Origin: Trichodelitschia bisporula
Lineage: Eukaryota > Ascomycota > Dothideomycetes > Phaeotrichales > Phaeotrichaceae
Length of the DNA: 64,000 nt
NCBI GenBank assembly: GCA_010356995.1
Contig: ML996697.1
Span: 501,761 to 565,760, forward strand
Direction: 5' to 3'
Under the pieces are notes generated by a model that searched no databases, had not been told where the DNA came from, and saw only the letters and a program-made list of their open reading frames with translations. Each line of letters starts with the position of its first letter. Position 1 is the stretch's first letter. A program made the translations under genes and the position numbers. Of the stretch, positions 43,635 through 55,311 are shown one piece after another.

Positions 43635-44203
43635 TGGCTCCGGGCGATGAATGGAGAGGGGAGTGGCGGTTTTGTAGACGGATGTGCTGTTTGATGGCGT
43701 TTTCCCGCTTTTCTACTAGCATTGCATTGGGAGTTTTTGACTTGATTTGTATAACAGCCTTGCGGCCTCGTAGGTGGCCTTCCTGCTGCTCCTTTTTATG
43801 CAAGTTTACTACATCCACATGCATCTGATATTTTGAAGCGGCGTTGAAGTATTAAAAGGGGATGTATACTTGTTCTTCTTCTGCCCTTTTCGCTCGTTCC
43901 TTCCGTCACTACTATGAGCGTTTATGGTATTTTCATCGACTGATCGCTCGTTAGATGCTTTGGTATGGTTTTGCGACTCTGAGATGTTGATCCTGTTTTC
44001 AGTACTCAGCATAGACCTGATAGTAGCTAATGGCAAAAGCAGCGGCACTCATCCGACTCACAACCGAAGCTTCATGAAGACCCAATCCAATTACCCATAT
44101 CTAAGCGACCAAAAATACACAACTCCACATAATGCCATTCTGATCATCCTCCTCCATTACATCACCCCTATCCAACTCCGCTCACAATCCAACCACCCCA
44201 CAC
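43635..44203. other. Intergenic, convergent 3' ends of PLD and PIR-like genes
   Basis: About 570 bp, AT-richer than the flanks; no gene supported. Contains both 3' UTRs. Confidence 0.55.
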
Positions 44204-45136
44204 CTAGATCATAAGAACAGCCCCCACAACCCCCAGCACCCCCGCCAACCCAAGCCCACCACTCACCCTCCCCGCCCCCCCCTGCGTCCCATTCCCAGCA
44301 CCTGCACTCGCGCGAATCGCCGTCGTAGCCGGGAGCCCCGTCTCCGCAAGGATAGCCGCGATGTTCGTATCCGTCGTTGTTTCCGTAGCTGCGGGCACGG
44401 GGATCACGTCGATGACTTCGGGGGGCGGGGTTGGGGCGGGCGCCGCCTGGGCTGGCATTAGCACTCATGTCCAAGAAAGGGAGAGGGGAGGGGAGCTTAC
44501 ATCAGTACCCGGGTTCATCGACGCCCCGACTTGCCCGTCCATGCGCTCGCTCACGGGCACGGCGCCCGCGGCCACACCGCCGCCGCTGCCGGTCGGCTCG
44601 AGCACGGCGACGACGGTGGGGGCGGAGGATGCGCCGTCCACGGCTACGACGGCGGGTGGCGGGGGCGGGGCCGGCTGCGGAGAGCCATTGACGATTTTGA
44701 TGGGCACGCACTGCGGGGCCCAGCTGCGGTCATAGAGGTTATAAAAGTCGCCTGACAGGCACTGGTAAAACGTCGTCGTCGGCCCGAGGCCGAGAGTGCC
44801 GTTGGGGCACAGGGTGAAGCCCGTGGTGTAGAGCGCGCCGGTTTGCGGTGGGTTGTCGAATTGGAACTGGTAGTTCGAGGCGATGTACCCCGTGCGGCCT
44901 TGGGAGTCGAGTAGCTTGCCATCACGGAGAGTGCAGGTCAGCGTGTCCTTTTGCTGTTGCTGGCGCTTTTGATGCGGCTGCCCGTTGCTGGCGCTCACAA
45001 CGGCCAGCGGGAAGGTCCCGTCGTGCGAGGAGGAGCATTCGCTTGGTGTGCCGCCCGGTGGGGGGATGGCCTGTGTGACGCCTTGCGCTGCGGCGAGGGC
45101 GGCGAGAGAAAGGAGGCGCGGGTCGAGGAGGTGCAT
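44204..45136 (-). CDS. PIR-like cell-wall protein with GPI-type tail
   Basis: Secreted wall protein. Exons 45136-44509 and 44451-44204 give 291 residues; the 57-bp intron starts GTACTG and has GCTAATG before the CAG. A signal peptide is visible (MHLLDPRLLSLAALAAAQG), a Kex2-like KR at about residue 57, and then the PIR-type C-terminal cysteine domain: TCTLRDGKLLDSQGRTGYIA, YQFQFDNPPQTGALYTTG, FYQCLSGDFYNLYDRS, APQC. After it comes a Pro/Ala/Thr-rich stalk and a hydrophobic end GLGLAGVLGVVGAVLMI, preceded by small residues, as in GPI proteins. Classic yeast Pir proteins have no GPI signal. The other possible donor (44500) breaks the frame of this tail. Confidence 0.8.
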
Positions 45137-47630
45137 ATTAGGATTAAGTATCGATCTCTACTTTGCGCGATACTGAAAACTGTTCGCAACGTCGTGGTCG
45201 GGCGTCGTCGCGTGCCAAAGGAAACCCGTAGAAAGGCAAATGTCGCAAACGAGCTACGTCGTTAAATCGGCGTCCAGGTTGGCGACTGCGGGCAAGTGTG
45301 TATTTTACGCGGAGCCGCGAAATTGAAGCAAGGGGCCCCTTGTGCGAGGTTGAATTGATGTTGATTGGGGTTGATTAAGAGCTGCGCTGGAGATCTGATG
45401 AACAGCAAGAGATGGGTTGTAACGGCCTGGACTGCGCGGTCTTTAATACCGCCCTGATGAGCGATACTCTCCCCTTGCTGCGTACCGCATGATCTATGAT
45501 GCGTCGGCTTTGCGCAGCTTCGCATGCAAACGAGGGAAACTTCCCTCGCGTTCCAGCCGCGCAAACCGCACCGTCGAGCACTGTACCGAAAGGCGCCGCA
45601 CCAGAGAGTACTACATCCTTCATCTCACCACCTTCCACTCTACCCCGACAGGTCCAATAGTTACACCCAGGGTCCAGAAAGGATATCATCTCTCGAACTC
45701 GACCCGGGCGGGCGCGGGAGTGACAGTGGAAGGAAGCGCAAAACCGGGCATAGGTGTGGCACCTAGGGCTCGTCAAGCGATCGTCATATAACAATGCGGC
45801 GTATTCTGAGGACGGGTCAGGGCTGCGGACGGGTAAGTTGGGGTGGGAACGTCATTAACGCTATGTAGCCGTAATTTGGGTGATGGCTGGGGTTACACGG
45901 TCCAGGCACACTTCTACCGGCTTTGGTTAGCTTTTGGAAGAAGGTATGGGTATTCTTAGTGTGGCAAAAGGTTCATGAGGCTCAGTAGGAGGCAACATGA
46001 TGGTCTGGCCGGCCGCTCAGTCTACCGTAGTATTGCGATGTTGCCGGGCCGGCGCGAAGCGGCACGGCAGAGGCGGAGGGGTGAGGTTCGATTCGTGGGC
46101 TCGGGAAAGCGCGGAGTCTTGATCGGGCTGTCAGGGGAGGGAGACAAGGTCAATTGCTGGACAGGAAGATGGCGGAGGATGAGTGATCATGGTGGAGAGG
46201 TGGTGAGGTGGTGAGGTGGTAAGAGAAGAAGAGTACCGTAAACGTGTCAGAGACGAAACCCCTCATCGTCGCTCCTTCCTCTTCCTAATGCGGTCCTCCC
46301 CCAATCCAGCCAAGCTGCATGACATCGTGGGCGCCACAAGCCTTACGCATGCACAGCCACGCGGCCACGCCAACGCTGGTAACAAGCGTGATAGGTCGAC
46401 CAACGAAATAGTTCGATAGAACACGCTTCCGGGAGTGGTACTGCAAAAACCAAATCCTCCGGCAACAAGAAGGGGGCGTGAGAATAAAGGAGCCAGGTAT
46501 GTCATCCCCCTACCCCTCTCCAAAGAAGCACTCCCCCACTCCAAGCCACACCCGCATTCGCCACAGCTGAGGGGCAGCCTTGCCCCCGGTCCCGACGCCG
46601 TAATTGGCGATCCGCCTCCCCTCCCCCCCATCGATGCACCGTTCACCAACGTACCTTCGCGCCATACGCGCAGCCCCCCTCGCACCGTTATCGCGAAGGG
46701 GGTAGAAGGCACCAATCCCCTCATCACGCAATTGGTTCGAAGATGCCCAACCGTCTCCACCAACACCGTTCGCTGGAGCTGAACTAACGGCCACGATCAA
46801 ATACCCGAGCTATACGTGACCGCCACGACCGCTGATCAACACCCGGTGATACGAGCAGCGTCCCCACCACCAGCTGCAGCGTCGAGCGCCCCATCGGACA
46901 TAACTCCTGGTTTCCTGCGCCTATTGGCCGTTGGTAGCCGTTCATCTCAAGCGCCCCCGCCGCCGGGTCCACAGAGCACGGTCCTCCCGTACCCGCGCGC
47001 CGGGAACGGGAGCCGATTTGCCACTGTGCTGGACGCCGATTTACCGCTGCGGTGCGGCATGCCGATTCGGTGCCGTTTGAATAGTGGGCTAGTGGTTAGT
47101 TGGGTAGGAGACGTCATGCGTACATGGGCGGTAAGTCGGCGTGTTGCATCGCGCGCTTAGCCCCCCTTTGCCCGAACCGCGTGGCATATTTGCGCTGACC
47201 ATACGGGGAATATGTCTACATGAGGACAGTGCTGGGAAGGCCAATAGTGTGAGATGGAGGAATTTGGAAGGGGATAATTGGAATACTACAGTATCCACGC
47301 GCAATTGCTCGATTCCCATGCGAAAATGCCTTGTAGAAATGACAAACATCAAAGTTCCCCATCTAAAGCAGCTACCACATAACCCAAGTCTACCGTATAA
47401 CCGAAATGCGTATACGCCCTCCCGCCCGATGTACCCCACAAAAAGAAAATTGAATGTCGCCGACGAGATGGCTAACGATGCTAATACAACGATCAACAGA
47501 TGCCGCCCCGACTGACTGCCAAAAGAACGGCCGCCTGGAGTCAGAACTTCATTCTGCATCTCGTCTTTTGAAATGAAGTGTGCCTGGTGTTACAACGTCT
47601 CGGGAGGGGATGAGCATCTCGATGTGTTCG
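45137..47630. other. Gene-poor region, nothing recognised
   Basis: About 2.5 kb. Several open frames of 70-165 codons lack domains and have composition like their opposite strands. No repeats of note apart from short tggtgaggt runs near 46190. The leader of the PIR-like gene should occupy the first few hundred bases. Confidence 0.45.
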
Positions 47631-48398
47631 CTATCCGGAGTGAAGATGCTGCTGGATTACAGCCAGCGGCGGGTCCTCCGCTATCCACTTCCCTTGTGCA
47701 GAGTCCTGCGCCCGTAGAGAGTAGTCCACATGCTCGTCGGTAACTGCCGCTACTTCCTACGGTAAAGTCAGCTCGGTGCTCGTCCTGATGAGACCCTAGA
47801 GGATTGACCGTGACCCTGAACTGACAGGGGAGGTCTACTGAGTCAACACCAAAGGGGAGAAGCCAACTTACTGCCCGTAGTTGATTATCGAGTGCTTGCA
47901 AATGCGGCATGAGGCCCGCGTGCGCCCGTTGGCCTTTGAGTATGGCTTGCCTGGAATCGATCCACCGCTGGACGGCCAGTGTCCGCAAGTACGCCTTCTG
48001 GCACTGGAATCGGCGTACACAAGCATCGCGGATCACCCTGCACCACGGTCAGCGCCGTTGCTCAACAGCCAGCTCTCAGTTACCCTCTCAGCTGCTCCTT
48101 CTCCGCCTCTAGGTTGCCCCGTGGGTGCGTAGCAGGGTTAGCGTACTGCGATGCCAGCACCGCTTGCGCCTCGGACACGCAGGCCCGCAGCATCATGTAC
48201 CCCTCGAGATAATACTCTTCCGGGGTGACGTCCATCTTGACCTGCGTCATGTAGTGCTGCAGGTTTCGAAAGTCCCACATGAGTTCGGCGACTCGCATGG
48301 CGCGCGCTTCGTTCACTGCAACGCCGAACAGCGGTTAGTGCCTTGCGGCGGCGGATAGATAACGGGTGGGCAGCTCGAGGCTTACATCCGTCAGCCAT
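47631..48398 (-). CDS. Unknown 178-residue helical protein, four exons
   Basis: Four exons fit both splice signals and frame: 48398-48386 (13 nt), 48315-48084, 48037-47872 and 47756-47631. The three introns have GTAAGC/GTAACT/GTAAGT donors and CAG/CAG/TAG acceptors, with CTAAC, GCTGAC and GCTGAC branch-like sites. The protein is almost all helix-forming and charged (MADGLNEARAMRVAELMWDF, VTPEEYYLEGYMMLRACVSE, KAYLRTLAVQRWIDSRQAIL, DEHVDYSLRAQDSAQGKW). No signal peptide or membrane segment. I do not recognise the family; a coiled-coil subunit of a larger complex is a guess. No single open frame covers it, so it is easily missed. Confidence 0.65.
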
Positions 48399-50434
48399 TG
48401 AAGTGATGTTGATGATAGAATGAAGCGAGGAAGGTGGAAATGAAGATGAAGACGGTGATTGCGATTGTGAGTTGTAAAAGGAGTGGCGTGTCTCTTTCAG
48501 ACGATGATAAGGGATTGACAGCTCTTGCTGGTAGATGTCGTGAGATGATCTTTATAATCTTCAGGTGTCGAGAGAGGGTCCGAGCCCATTGATAAAGACC
48601 ATGCTGAGTCTGATATACGGACGACAAAAGGGGCGGCGACTATCGAGAGGAGGTGGTGAAGTGCAACCTGGCCGGCTGCGAGGAGACGCTGGCTTGTCCT
48701 TCAGGGATGCTCGCATGCCTGGTTAAGCCAAAAGCAGTCAATTGGAGACAAGGTCGGGTTGATGGACGTCTCATTCAGCACCAGACAATAACCTCAACGC
48801 GTACCGCCCCCCAAGGGTATTCACCCAAAGGTGCTCTGAGTCCACGTTCCGGAGATGACGGGGCAACGTATGCGAAAGTAGTGGAAAGCACCTCGCAGAG
48901 ACGAAGAATTCGTTCAGTGCAATGGGTTGGTAGGATAGTCGCCTTTCAGCTTCAAAAGGTCAGCCACATAAGGCTATGATTCGCAGAACGGGTGGTGCCG
49001 GGCGTCCTTAGGGCGATCGTTGGCCCCTGTTCTCCATCTCGGATTGGCTAAAGAGGGAGCAGAAACCAAATGCAAAAGATGTCGTTGAATACCAGATGGT
49101 TTAACACAGTGCACTCTGTACTCCTGCAAGCACTCTCCATGACTTTGCTGAATTGAGCAAAATATTGCTTTTGGCTTAATACTTGGTGTATATGTGGCAC
49201 ATCCGACATATCTCACCCACGAGTTGTGGCTGATGGCTGAGAGTGGCTGCTGCTGGAAATGCTAGGCGCAGCAACGACGAGGCTGTGCTTTACCGTGCCA
49301 AGTGGAGTAGAAGTGGTGAAATCGAGCCGTTGTTTGGTTCATTGGCCCTGTCCGCCTCTAGAATATTTGGGGGAAAACGCACATATTCTTTGCCCCTTGC
49401 AGGGCTGAAAGACGTTCTTAACCGTCCCTGCAGTAGGCCATGCGGGGGGGTGAAGGGGAAGGGTGAAGTGACTGTTCACGCCATGCTGCCCTGCCGTCCT
49501 AGGGCCATTAGGCTTTGAAGCTTCATACCGGTACGTCACGTCGAAGCCCGTTCTACCCAACCATTGGCCAGAGCTGTTTCCACAAGGCCCGTTTCACGAC
49601 ATCCAGAAGCCAGATTTGTGTGGCATCTCAGCTGTCGTTGCCTTTCAACTCCCGGTTATGTCGGAGCTAAGTTGACGCTTGCGTAACCGATGCTCGGCGC
49701 AAGGATGCAACGTGGGAGACGGTGAGAGATGATGTACTTGCTAACGATAAGCGCGCACAGGGCTGCGCTTGCGCTATCGATTGCAGCATCAACCCATTGC
49801 GTTATTGCACCTCACTCGACGTATATGCAGCCATCGGTCGGCTGACAGCGTTGGCAGCGTTAGCACGGAAGTAAAGGATTCCACTGCGGGGAGCTACCAG
49901 AGCTGACAGGTCATTCCAATTGGTATCGCAATCTGGCCGACATGATGAGGCGCAAGAATTGCTGTCCTAGACTTCAGAATTCGCTTGTCAACGTCAATTC
50001 AATCCAGAGAGCAACACCAAGAGCGCAAGAACTCACGTCATGGGGCTGAAAGGGGTCATGTTCGAGCCTGAATACCAGCGCGCACTGGTTACAGCATCAG
50101 CTGACACGCAATGGGCAGAGCAGTTAGATTCCACGAAACTAGAAGCTGTTTCGCAGCTGAGGTCGAACAAGAGCTTCAACATCGCCACTATCCTGTCCTA
50201 CCTGGCGGGCGCCAAGACTTCAGCCGCAGCTCTAGTCGGAGGCCGGCGCAAAAAGCTCCACCCCCCCTCAGTTGTGGCTTGCACCAATGAAGGTCGTGGG
50301 AAAAAAGTTGCGACGTCGAACCCGAAGATCCCGCAGGCACTCAGCTTTCTACATCCAGCCAGCCTCCTTCACTGTTCGGTGTTCAGCGTGCGATTCTGTT
50401 CCAATACCGATTTTTCTAGGGCATTCCAAGAAAC
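48399..50434. other. Intergenic region between two divergent genes
   Basis: About 2 kb. A short leader for the unknown gene lies above 48398; the last 400 bp before 50435 is the leader/promoter of the WKF gene. Open frames such as 50040-50504 have no domain. No tRNA-like B box was found. Confidence 0.45.
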
Positions 50435-51661
50435 ATGGCATATCCAGCTTCACCGCTCACGCCCGCCTTCGTCCCCGCTTGGAAGCGACTCGGCCTCAAG
50501 CTGAAGAACTCGCCCAACGGCGATGCGAACCCGGTAACAAAGCCCCAGGACGAGGCCGACTCGAGTTCGAAGAAAGCCAAGAAGAGGAAGGGATCAGAGC
50601 TTTCACCCAGCAATGATGGGCCGACAGATACTCCAACTGGACAGTCATCCAAGCGCCACAAGAAGGAGCAAGGCGAGACAACAGCCTCGAACGGTCACAC
50701 CGAAGCGCAGCTCACTTCCACGCCGACGTTGAAGAAGCGGAAATCAGTCAGCTTTACACCAGACACCAAGTTACCGGACGCCGACCAACCGAATGTCGTC
50801 TGGGTTGACAAGACTGCCGAGCAAGCATCCCCCGTTTCCAAGAAGGCAAAGAAGCTGAAGCAAAGGAAAGAGACCAAGAAGCTAGAGAAGAAAGCGAAGA
50901 AGGGCGCACAAACTGCGCCTGCCGTGCCGGCAGGAATCCCGGCTTTCCTCACCTACCTCGAACAGTTCCAGACCGCACACGAACAGTGGAAGTTCAACAA
51001 GGTCAAGCAGACCGCCATCCTCACGCATGCCTTCAACCTTGCGCGTATAACGCCAATCTACGAGTCTGCGCTCGGCGCTTACCTTGCCGGGCTCAAAGGC
51101 GAAGCCGCCCGGTCACGGCTCATTGAGTCGGCGGAAGCCATACTGAAGGAACCTGTTGAGGATGGGAGCAAGACTGATGCCAAGGAGAAACCTGCTGCCG
51201 AGGCTGTTGCGGCAGCCCAGAAGCGCAGGCGTGCGGAGTTTGTTCTGCGATCGCTGGGAAAGACGGATCTTTCCTCGAAGGCCGTGGCCGTCAATGGCTT
51301 GGCCACCGCGCCCAAGACCGAAACGGAGGAGCCATTGTCTAAGCGGAGGCGGACGAAGCTGAGAACCAATAAGGTGGAGTCTGACGACGACGAATCCTCA
51401 TCATCAGAGTCTGATGATGAGAAGGAGGACGACAAGAAGTCGGAGAAGTCTGGCGCGGAGAAGTCTAGTGCGGAGGAGTCTGGCGATGAGAAGTCCGACG
51501 AAGACTCCGACTCCGACTCGAGTTCAAGCTCAGGCTCCGGTTCGGACTCTGATGACTCCGATGATGACTCAGATGAAGAAGACGAAGAGTCGGATGCGGA
51601 GTCGAGCTCGTCGTCAAGCAGCTCGTCTTCATCGAGCAGCAGCGATAGCGAAAGCGACTAG
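50435..51661 (+). CDS. WKF-domain nucleolar protein (C7orf50-like)
   Basis: Single exon, 408 residues. The first 160 residues are lysine/serine-rich and disordered (KKAKKLKQRKETKKLEKKAK, likely nuclear/nucleolar localisation). The WKF domain lies at about 167-235: FLTYLEQFQTAHEQWKFNKV, ILTHAFNLARITPIYESALG, ending ARSRLIESAEAIL. A basic KRRRTKLRTNK patch and an extreme Ser/Asp/Glu tail follow (S14 run near the end). The family is linked to ribosome biogenesis, but its molecular action is unknown. The start at 50435 (AACATGGCA) is preceded by in-frame stops. Confidence 0.85.
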   Translation: MAYPASPLTPAFVPAWKRLGLKLKNSPNGDANPVTKPQDEADSSSKKAKKRKGSELSPSNDGPTDTPTGQSSKRHKKEQGETTASNGHTEAQLTSTPTLKKRKSVSFTPDTKLPDADQPNVVWVDKTAEQASPVSKKAKKLKQRKETKKLEKKAKKGAQTAPAVPAGIPAFLTYLEQFQTAHEQWKFNKVKQTAILTHAFNLARITPIYESALGAYLAGLKGEAARSRLIESAEAILKEPVEDGSKTDAKEKPAAEAVAAAQKRRRAEFVLRSLGKTDLSSKAVAVNGLATAPKTETEEPLSKRRRTKLRTNKVESDDDESSSSESDDEKEDDKKSEKSGAEKSSAEESGDEKSDEDSDSDSSSSSGSGSDSDDSDDDSDEEDEESDAESSSSSSSSSSSSSSDSESD

Positions 51662-53083
51662 GATTAGCAGACACATTTGGACATAATACCCCTTGCATCT
51701 ATCGTAAGCGATCTAGAATTGTACGCTTTTGCCCTCAATATGCGCAAAGAATATCCTGGTGATGTTCACTTTACCTACCGGGAATACCCAGGTGTGAATT
51801 TAATATGTAGCAGTTTGCACAGAAGGAGACATCCCTTCCGTTCCACGTCCTGTGCAAACCATTGTTGAAGATCTTGAACCCCATGACCTGTATATATCTC
51901 AGCGCTCACGACCCGTAAGAAGAATCGCATGTGGGGGATAAGTCGAGATGGAATGCTGGTAAGGCTGAACTGGCTGTCTTCTGCCGCAAGTATTGTAGGC
52001 CGAGGCATGACATCATGCTTCCATCCTTCAACGGCCATGCGAGAACACGTTCGAAGCCGTTGATCAATAAACAGACGAGGCTGAGAAACGTTCCATTACA
52101 CAACACTTTGTTTGATTCTTCTATCTGCCTCTGCAGCCTTTCACAGCAACCAAATTACCTCCCGCATCGCCGTCAATAATGCAGTGCGATCGCTCTCCAA
52201 GCATCGAAGACCATTCGCCAATCGCCGCTAAGTCTGCGCCTGCCGTATGAAAATTCCGCCACATCCGTTGGATGGCGCAGGGCAACAGGGTTCAAGGGGC
52301 CAAGGGGCCAGACCACGCGCACCCGTTAAATGCTGACATTGTGGGAACGAAAGAAATGACACGAAGCAATCAGGAACGCGGATTGGAGAGGGGTATGCTA
52401 TTCATCGCCTGGCTATTGGAAGGATGAAGGACGAGGGATGAGGGACTGGGTCATGGTATTGGGGTCAGCTTGTCCCTTTCGATGGCGATCCCCGCGCTTT
52501 CCCGACCCAAATTGGCAGTTCGTTTTCGTCGGCCGGGATGCGAAACCCAGACCCTTTCCCCTGGGTGTTGATTTGTTGGAGAAACGCGCAGCGCGCGGCT
52601 GCGGGGTGTACTCCCGTGCTGGACGAGGGCCAAACAGCCGCGCAGGTCCTCCCCATCGTTTGGTACTGTGCCATGCTCGGCCTCCACAGCCGCGGGTGGT
52701 ACCCGCATGCCGTACCACGAGTGCAACGTGCCGACTCCATAGCCGGTGCAATATGTCCACGGCCAACGCCATTCGCCTTCCCACTTGATCTTCTGTGATT
52801 CTGCGCCACCGCAAATACAACTCATCCAATGAACGACCCGCAGAAAGCGTTACGCATCCGCCCCCAGCCAAGCGGGTAGGCGCCGCAAACGCCCAAGGAG
52901 GCGGTACGGGCCCGCCCCGTCTTCCCCCAAGCCTGCCGGGAGGCGGAGCCTATCACCATCTCTCCGAGCCTATCTTTGCTTCCTAGTTCTCACCCCCCAA
53001 CGTCTTGTCTTCTTTTGCATTCTTTCTCTCCTTTATTTCCCTTCTCCTTCCAACATCCAAATCTTTTCGTCGTTAATGCCATC
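51662..53083. other. Intergenic between WKF and GT90 genes
   Basis: About 1.4 kb. The last 120 bp is a CT-rich leader for the GT90 gene. Open frames at 52413-52871 (both strands) show no domain and look like chance. Confidence 0.45.
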
Positions 53084-54842
53084 ATGAAGTCCTGGCCTGC
53101 CGGCCCACGGCGCACCTTCCTCCTCCTCGCGGCCTGCGCCATCCCCCTCTTCCTGATCGTCGCTACCACATCCAAGCTCTTTGGCCGCCCCTCCTCCTAC
53201 TTTCCCGTCGCTCTCTACACCAAATCTTCACCGACCCAGGCTCCCATCGCCGAAGCCACAGAGTTCCATATCCTGCCTTGGAGTCCACCCGTGAACGATG
53301 CGTCGCCCACGGCCTTGCCCTTCAACCCTCACCTCCCCCACGGCGGGCAAAATGACGCACCGGAGCCCGAACAGTGGACCTTCGACGCCGCCCGCGACGC
53401 CCGCGATTTCGGCCTCTCGGACGAGCAATGCGACGCCGCCTTCCCGGATTTCTACGAGGAGATCGACCGCGCCGTCGAGCTGCACCGGAGCCTAGGAAAC
53501 ATTACTATCGACGATCTGGACATGAGTTGGCGCAGGGATGAGATGCTACGTGCCATGATCTTCGACCGCCAGGTAACCCCTCATCCAACGCCCCACCTCT
53601 TTTGCCCAAGCTAACCCGTGCCAGCTCTACATCATCGACGCCAAATGGTCCCGCCACGGCTTCGACCTCCCCCGCGCCATCGCCCTCCTCCAGTCCATGT
53701 ACCGCGCTATAATTGCCTACCCAGGCCCGCTGCCCAACATCGAATTCACCATCTGCCTGGGTGATGTAGCCGTCTTCGCGCCCCCGCCTTCCAACGCGCC
53801 CCGCCAGACTTCCAAGCACCCGACGTGGGTGCTGACGCGCCGCGCCGACGGCAGCGACGCTCAGAACTGGGTTATTCCCGACTTCGGATACTGGTCGTGG
53901 CCGCTGGATGTCGTGGGCGAGTATAGCCAGGTGCGGCGCGAGATCTCGTATGTCGAGGAGATGATCGGTGGGTGGGCGGGAAAGGTGCCGAAGGCAGTGT
54001 GGCGCGGGGCGGCTATTACGAATCCGCTGCGGAAGGAGCTGCTGCGGGTGGCGGAGGGGAAGGAATGGAGCGATGTGCGCGAGGTGACGTGGGATAGCAT
54101 GACGGATATCAGCGAAGGGACGCGCAGGCAGAGTCTGACGATGCCGGAACATTGTCAGTATGAGTTTGTCGTACACACCGAAGGTGAGTTCTGCGTTCGC
54201 TATTGCCTGTCATGGGAAGACTTAACCTGGACAGGTCACTCCTACTCCGGCCGCGGCAAGTACCTGCTCAACTGCCACTCGGTATCCATCATCCACGACC
54301 CAGAGTGGATCGAGCCGCATACGCATCTGCTCGTCCCCGAGGGCACGGACCAAAACTTCCTGCCCGTGGACCCCAACTTTACGAACCTGGACAACTCGAT
54401 CCGGTCGCTGCTGGCGCATCCCCACGACGCACAACGCATTGCCGACAACGCCGTCGCCACGTTCCGGGACCGCTACCTCACGCCTGCCGCGCAGGCGTGC
54501 TACTGGCGTCGTCTGTTCTGGGGCTGGAGTCAGGTTCAGGATTTCGTGCCGGAGTTTTATCGCACGGTGAAGGATCGGGAGACGGGCCGCGTGAGGCGCA
54601 AGGGGAGGGGCGAGCCGTTCGAGTCTTGGATTTCAAGAGGGTTGAGGCCGAAGGTGGAGCTGCCGGAGGAAAAACCGGCGGATAAGCCAGCAGACAAGGC
54701 GGAGGAGAAGCCGGTGGACAAGGCGGATGAGAAACCGGTGGAGAATGCCGAAGAGAAGACAGCAGAAAATCCTGAAGAGAAGGTGGCTGATAAGCCGGCC
54801 GAAGAACCAAAAACTCCCAAGGGCGAAAAAGAAGGGCGGTAG
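53084..54842 (+). CDS. CAP10/GT90-family glycosyltransferase, type II membrane protein
   Basis: Golgi-type transferase of the family that includes Cryptococcus Cap10 (xylosyl/capsule) and many ascomycete proteins; donor and acceptor unknown. Exons 53084-53572, 53625-54183 and 54235-54842 give 551 residues. A short cytosolic end (MKSWPAGPRRT) precedes a membrane anchor (FLLLAACAIPLFLIVATTS). The catalytic part holds VIPDFGYWSWPLDVVGEYSQ, VWRGAAITNPLRKELL, and HSYSGRGKYLLNCHSVSIIH with the following WIEPHTHLLVP, the CAP10 core. The second intron (54184-54234, 51 bp) is divisible by three and has no stop. The last 60 residues are a Lys/Glu repeat (EEKPADKPADKAEEKPVDK). Confidence 0.85.
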
Positions 54843-55311
54843 GCCTGAGATCCATCTCTCGCTTGTTGACATTATTTCACGGCCATGGTGGAGGGTTCTT
54901 TGGATGTTGCTCCTGCTTCCGAAGGAAGCGAGTTCTGGTTTATGCGTACCGGCAATGGTTTCTTAGATACCCGCGGTGTTGAATACTGGACTCTTGCGTT
55001 GGGAATCCAAGGCGTTTCAGTCGTTTATCTGGATGGAATGGGATCGGGGTCGAATTTGCATGGCATGTAGAATAGGGGCTGTATGGTATCAAGTGAACAT
55101 AGACATAGGAAAAGCATTGATTCAATGGCTTCAAAGGTGGTTGATTACGTCTGTCTCTCGTCGCTTCTCCATATTTCGGCGGAGTCCCCATTGGGTTGCG
55201 TCATCATGACCGTGGGGTGCATCGCGCCTCGCTCTACCACAGCAGTCGTCTAACGCAGCAAACGCCTTAACCCAAGTTTTATCCTCACACACACACATGA
55301 ACACTTGCACC
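54843..55311. other. Intergenic, convergent 3' ends of GT90 and MYND genes
   Basis: About 470 bp; no gene seen. Includes a short CACA run near 55287. Confidence 0.5.

Noticed and set aside
46088-46099. ggttcgattcg as a tRNA B box
   Set aside because: The flanks do not fold into a cloverleaf and no A box is at the right distance.
46263-46782. Open frames on both strands, up to 167 codons
   Set aside because: No domain, no intron signals that extend them, and mirror composition.
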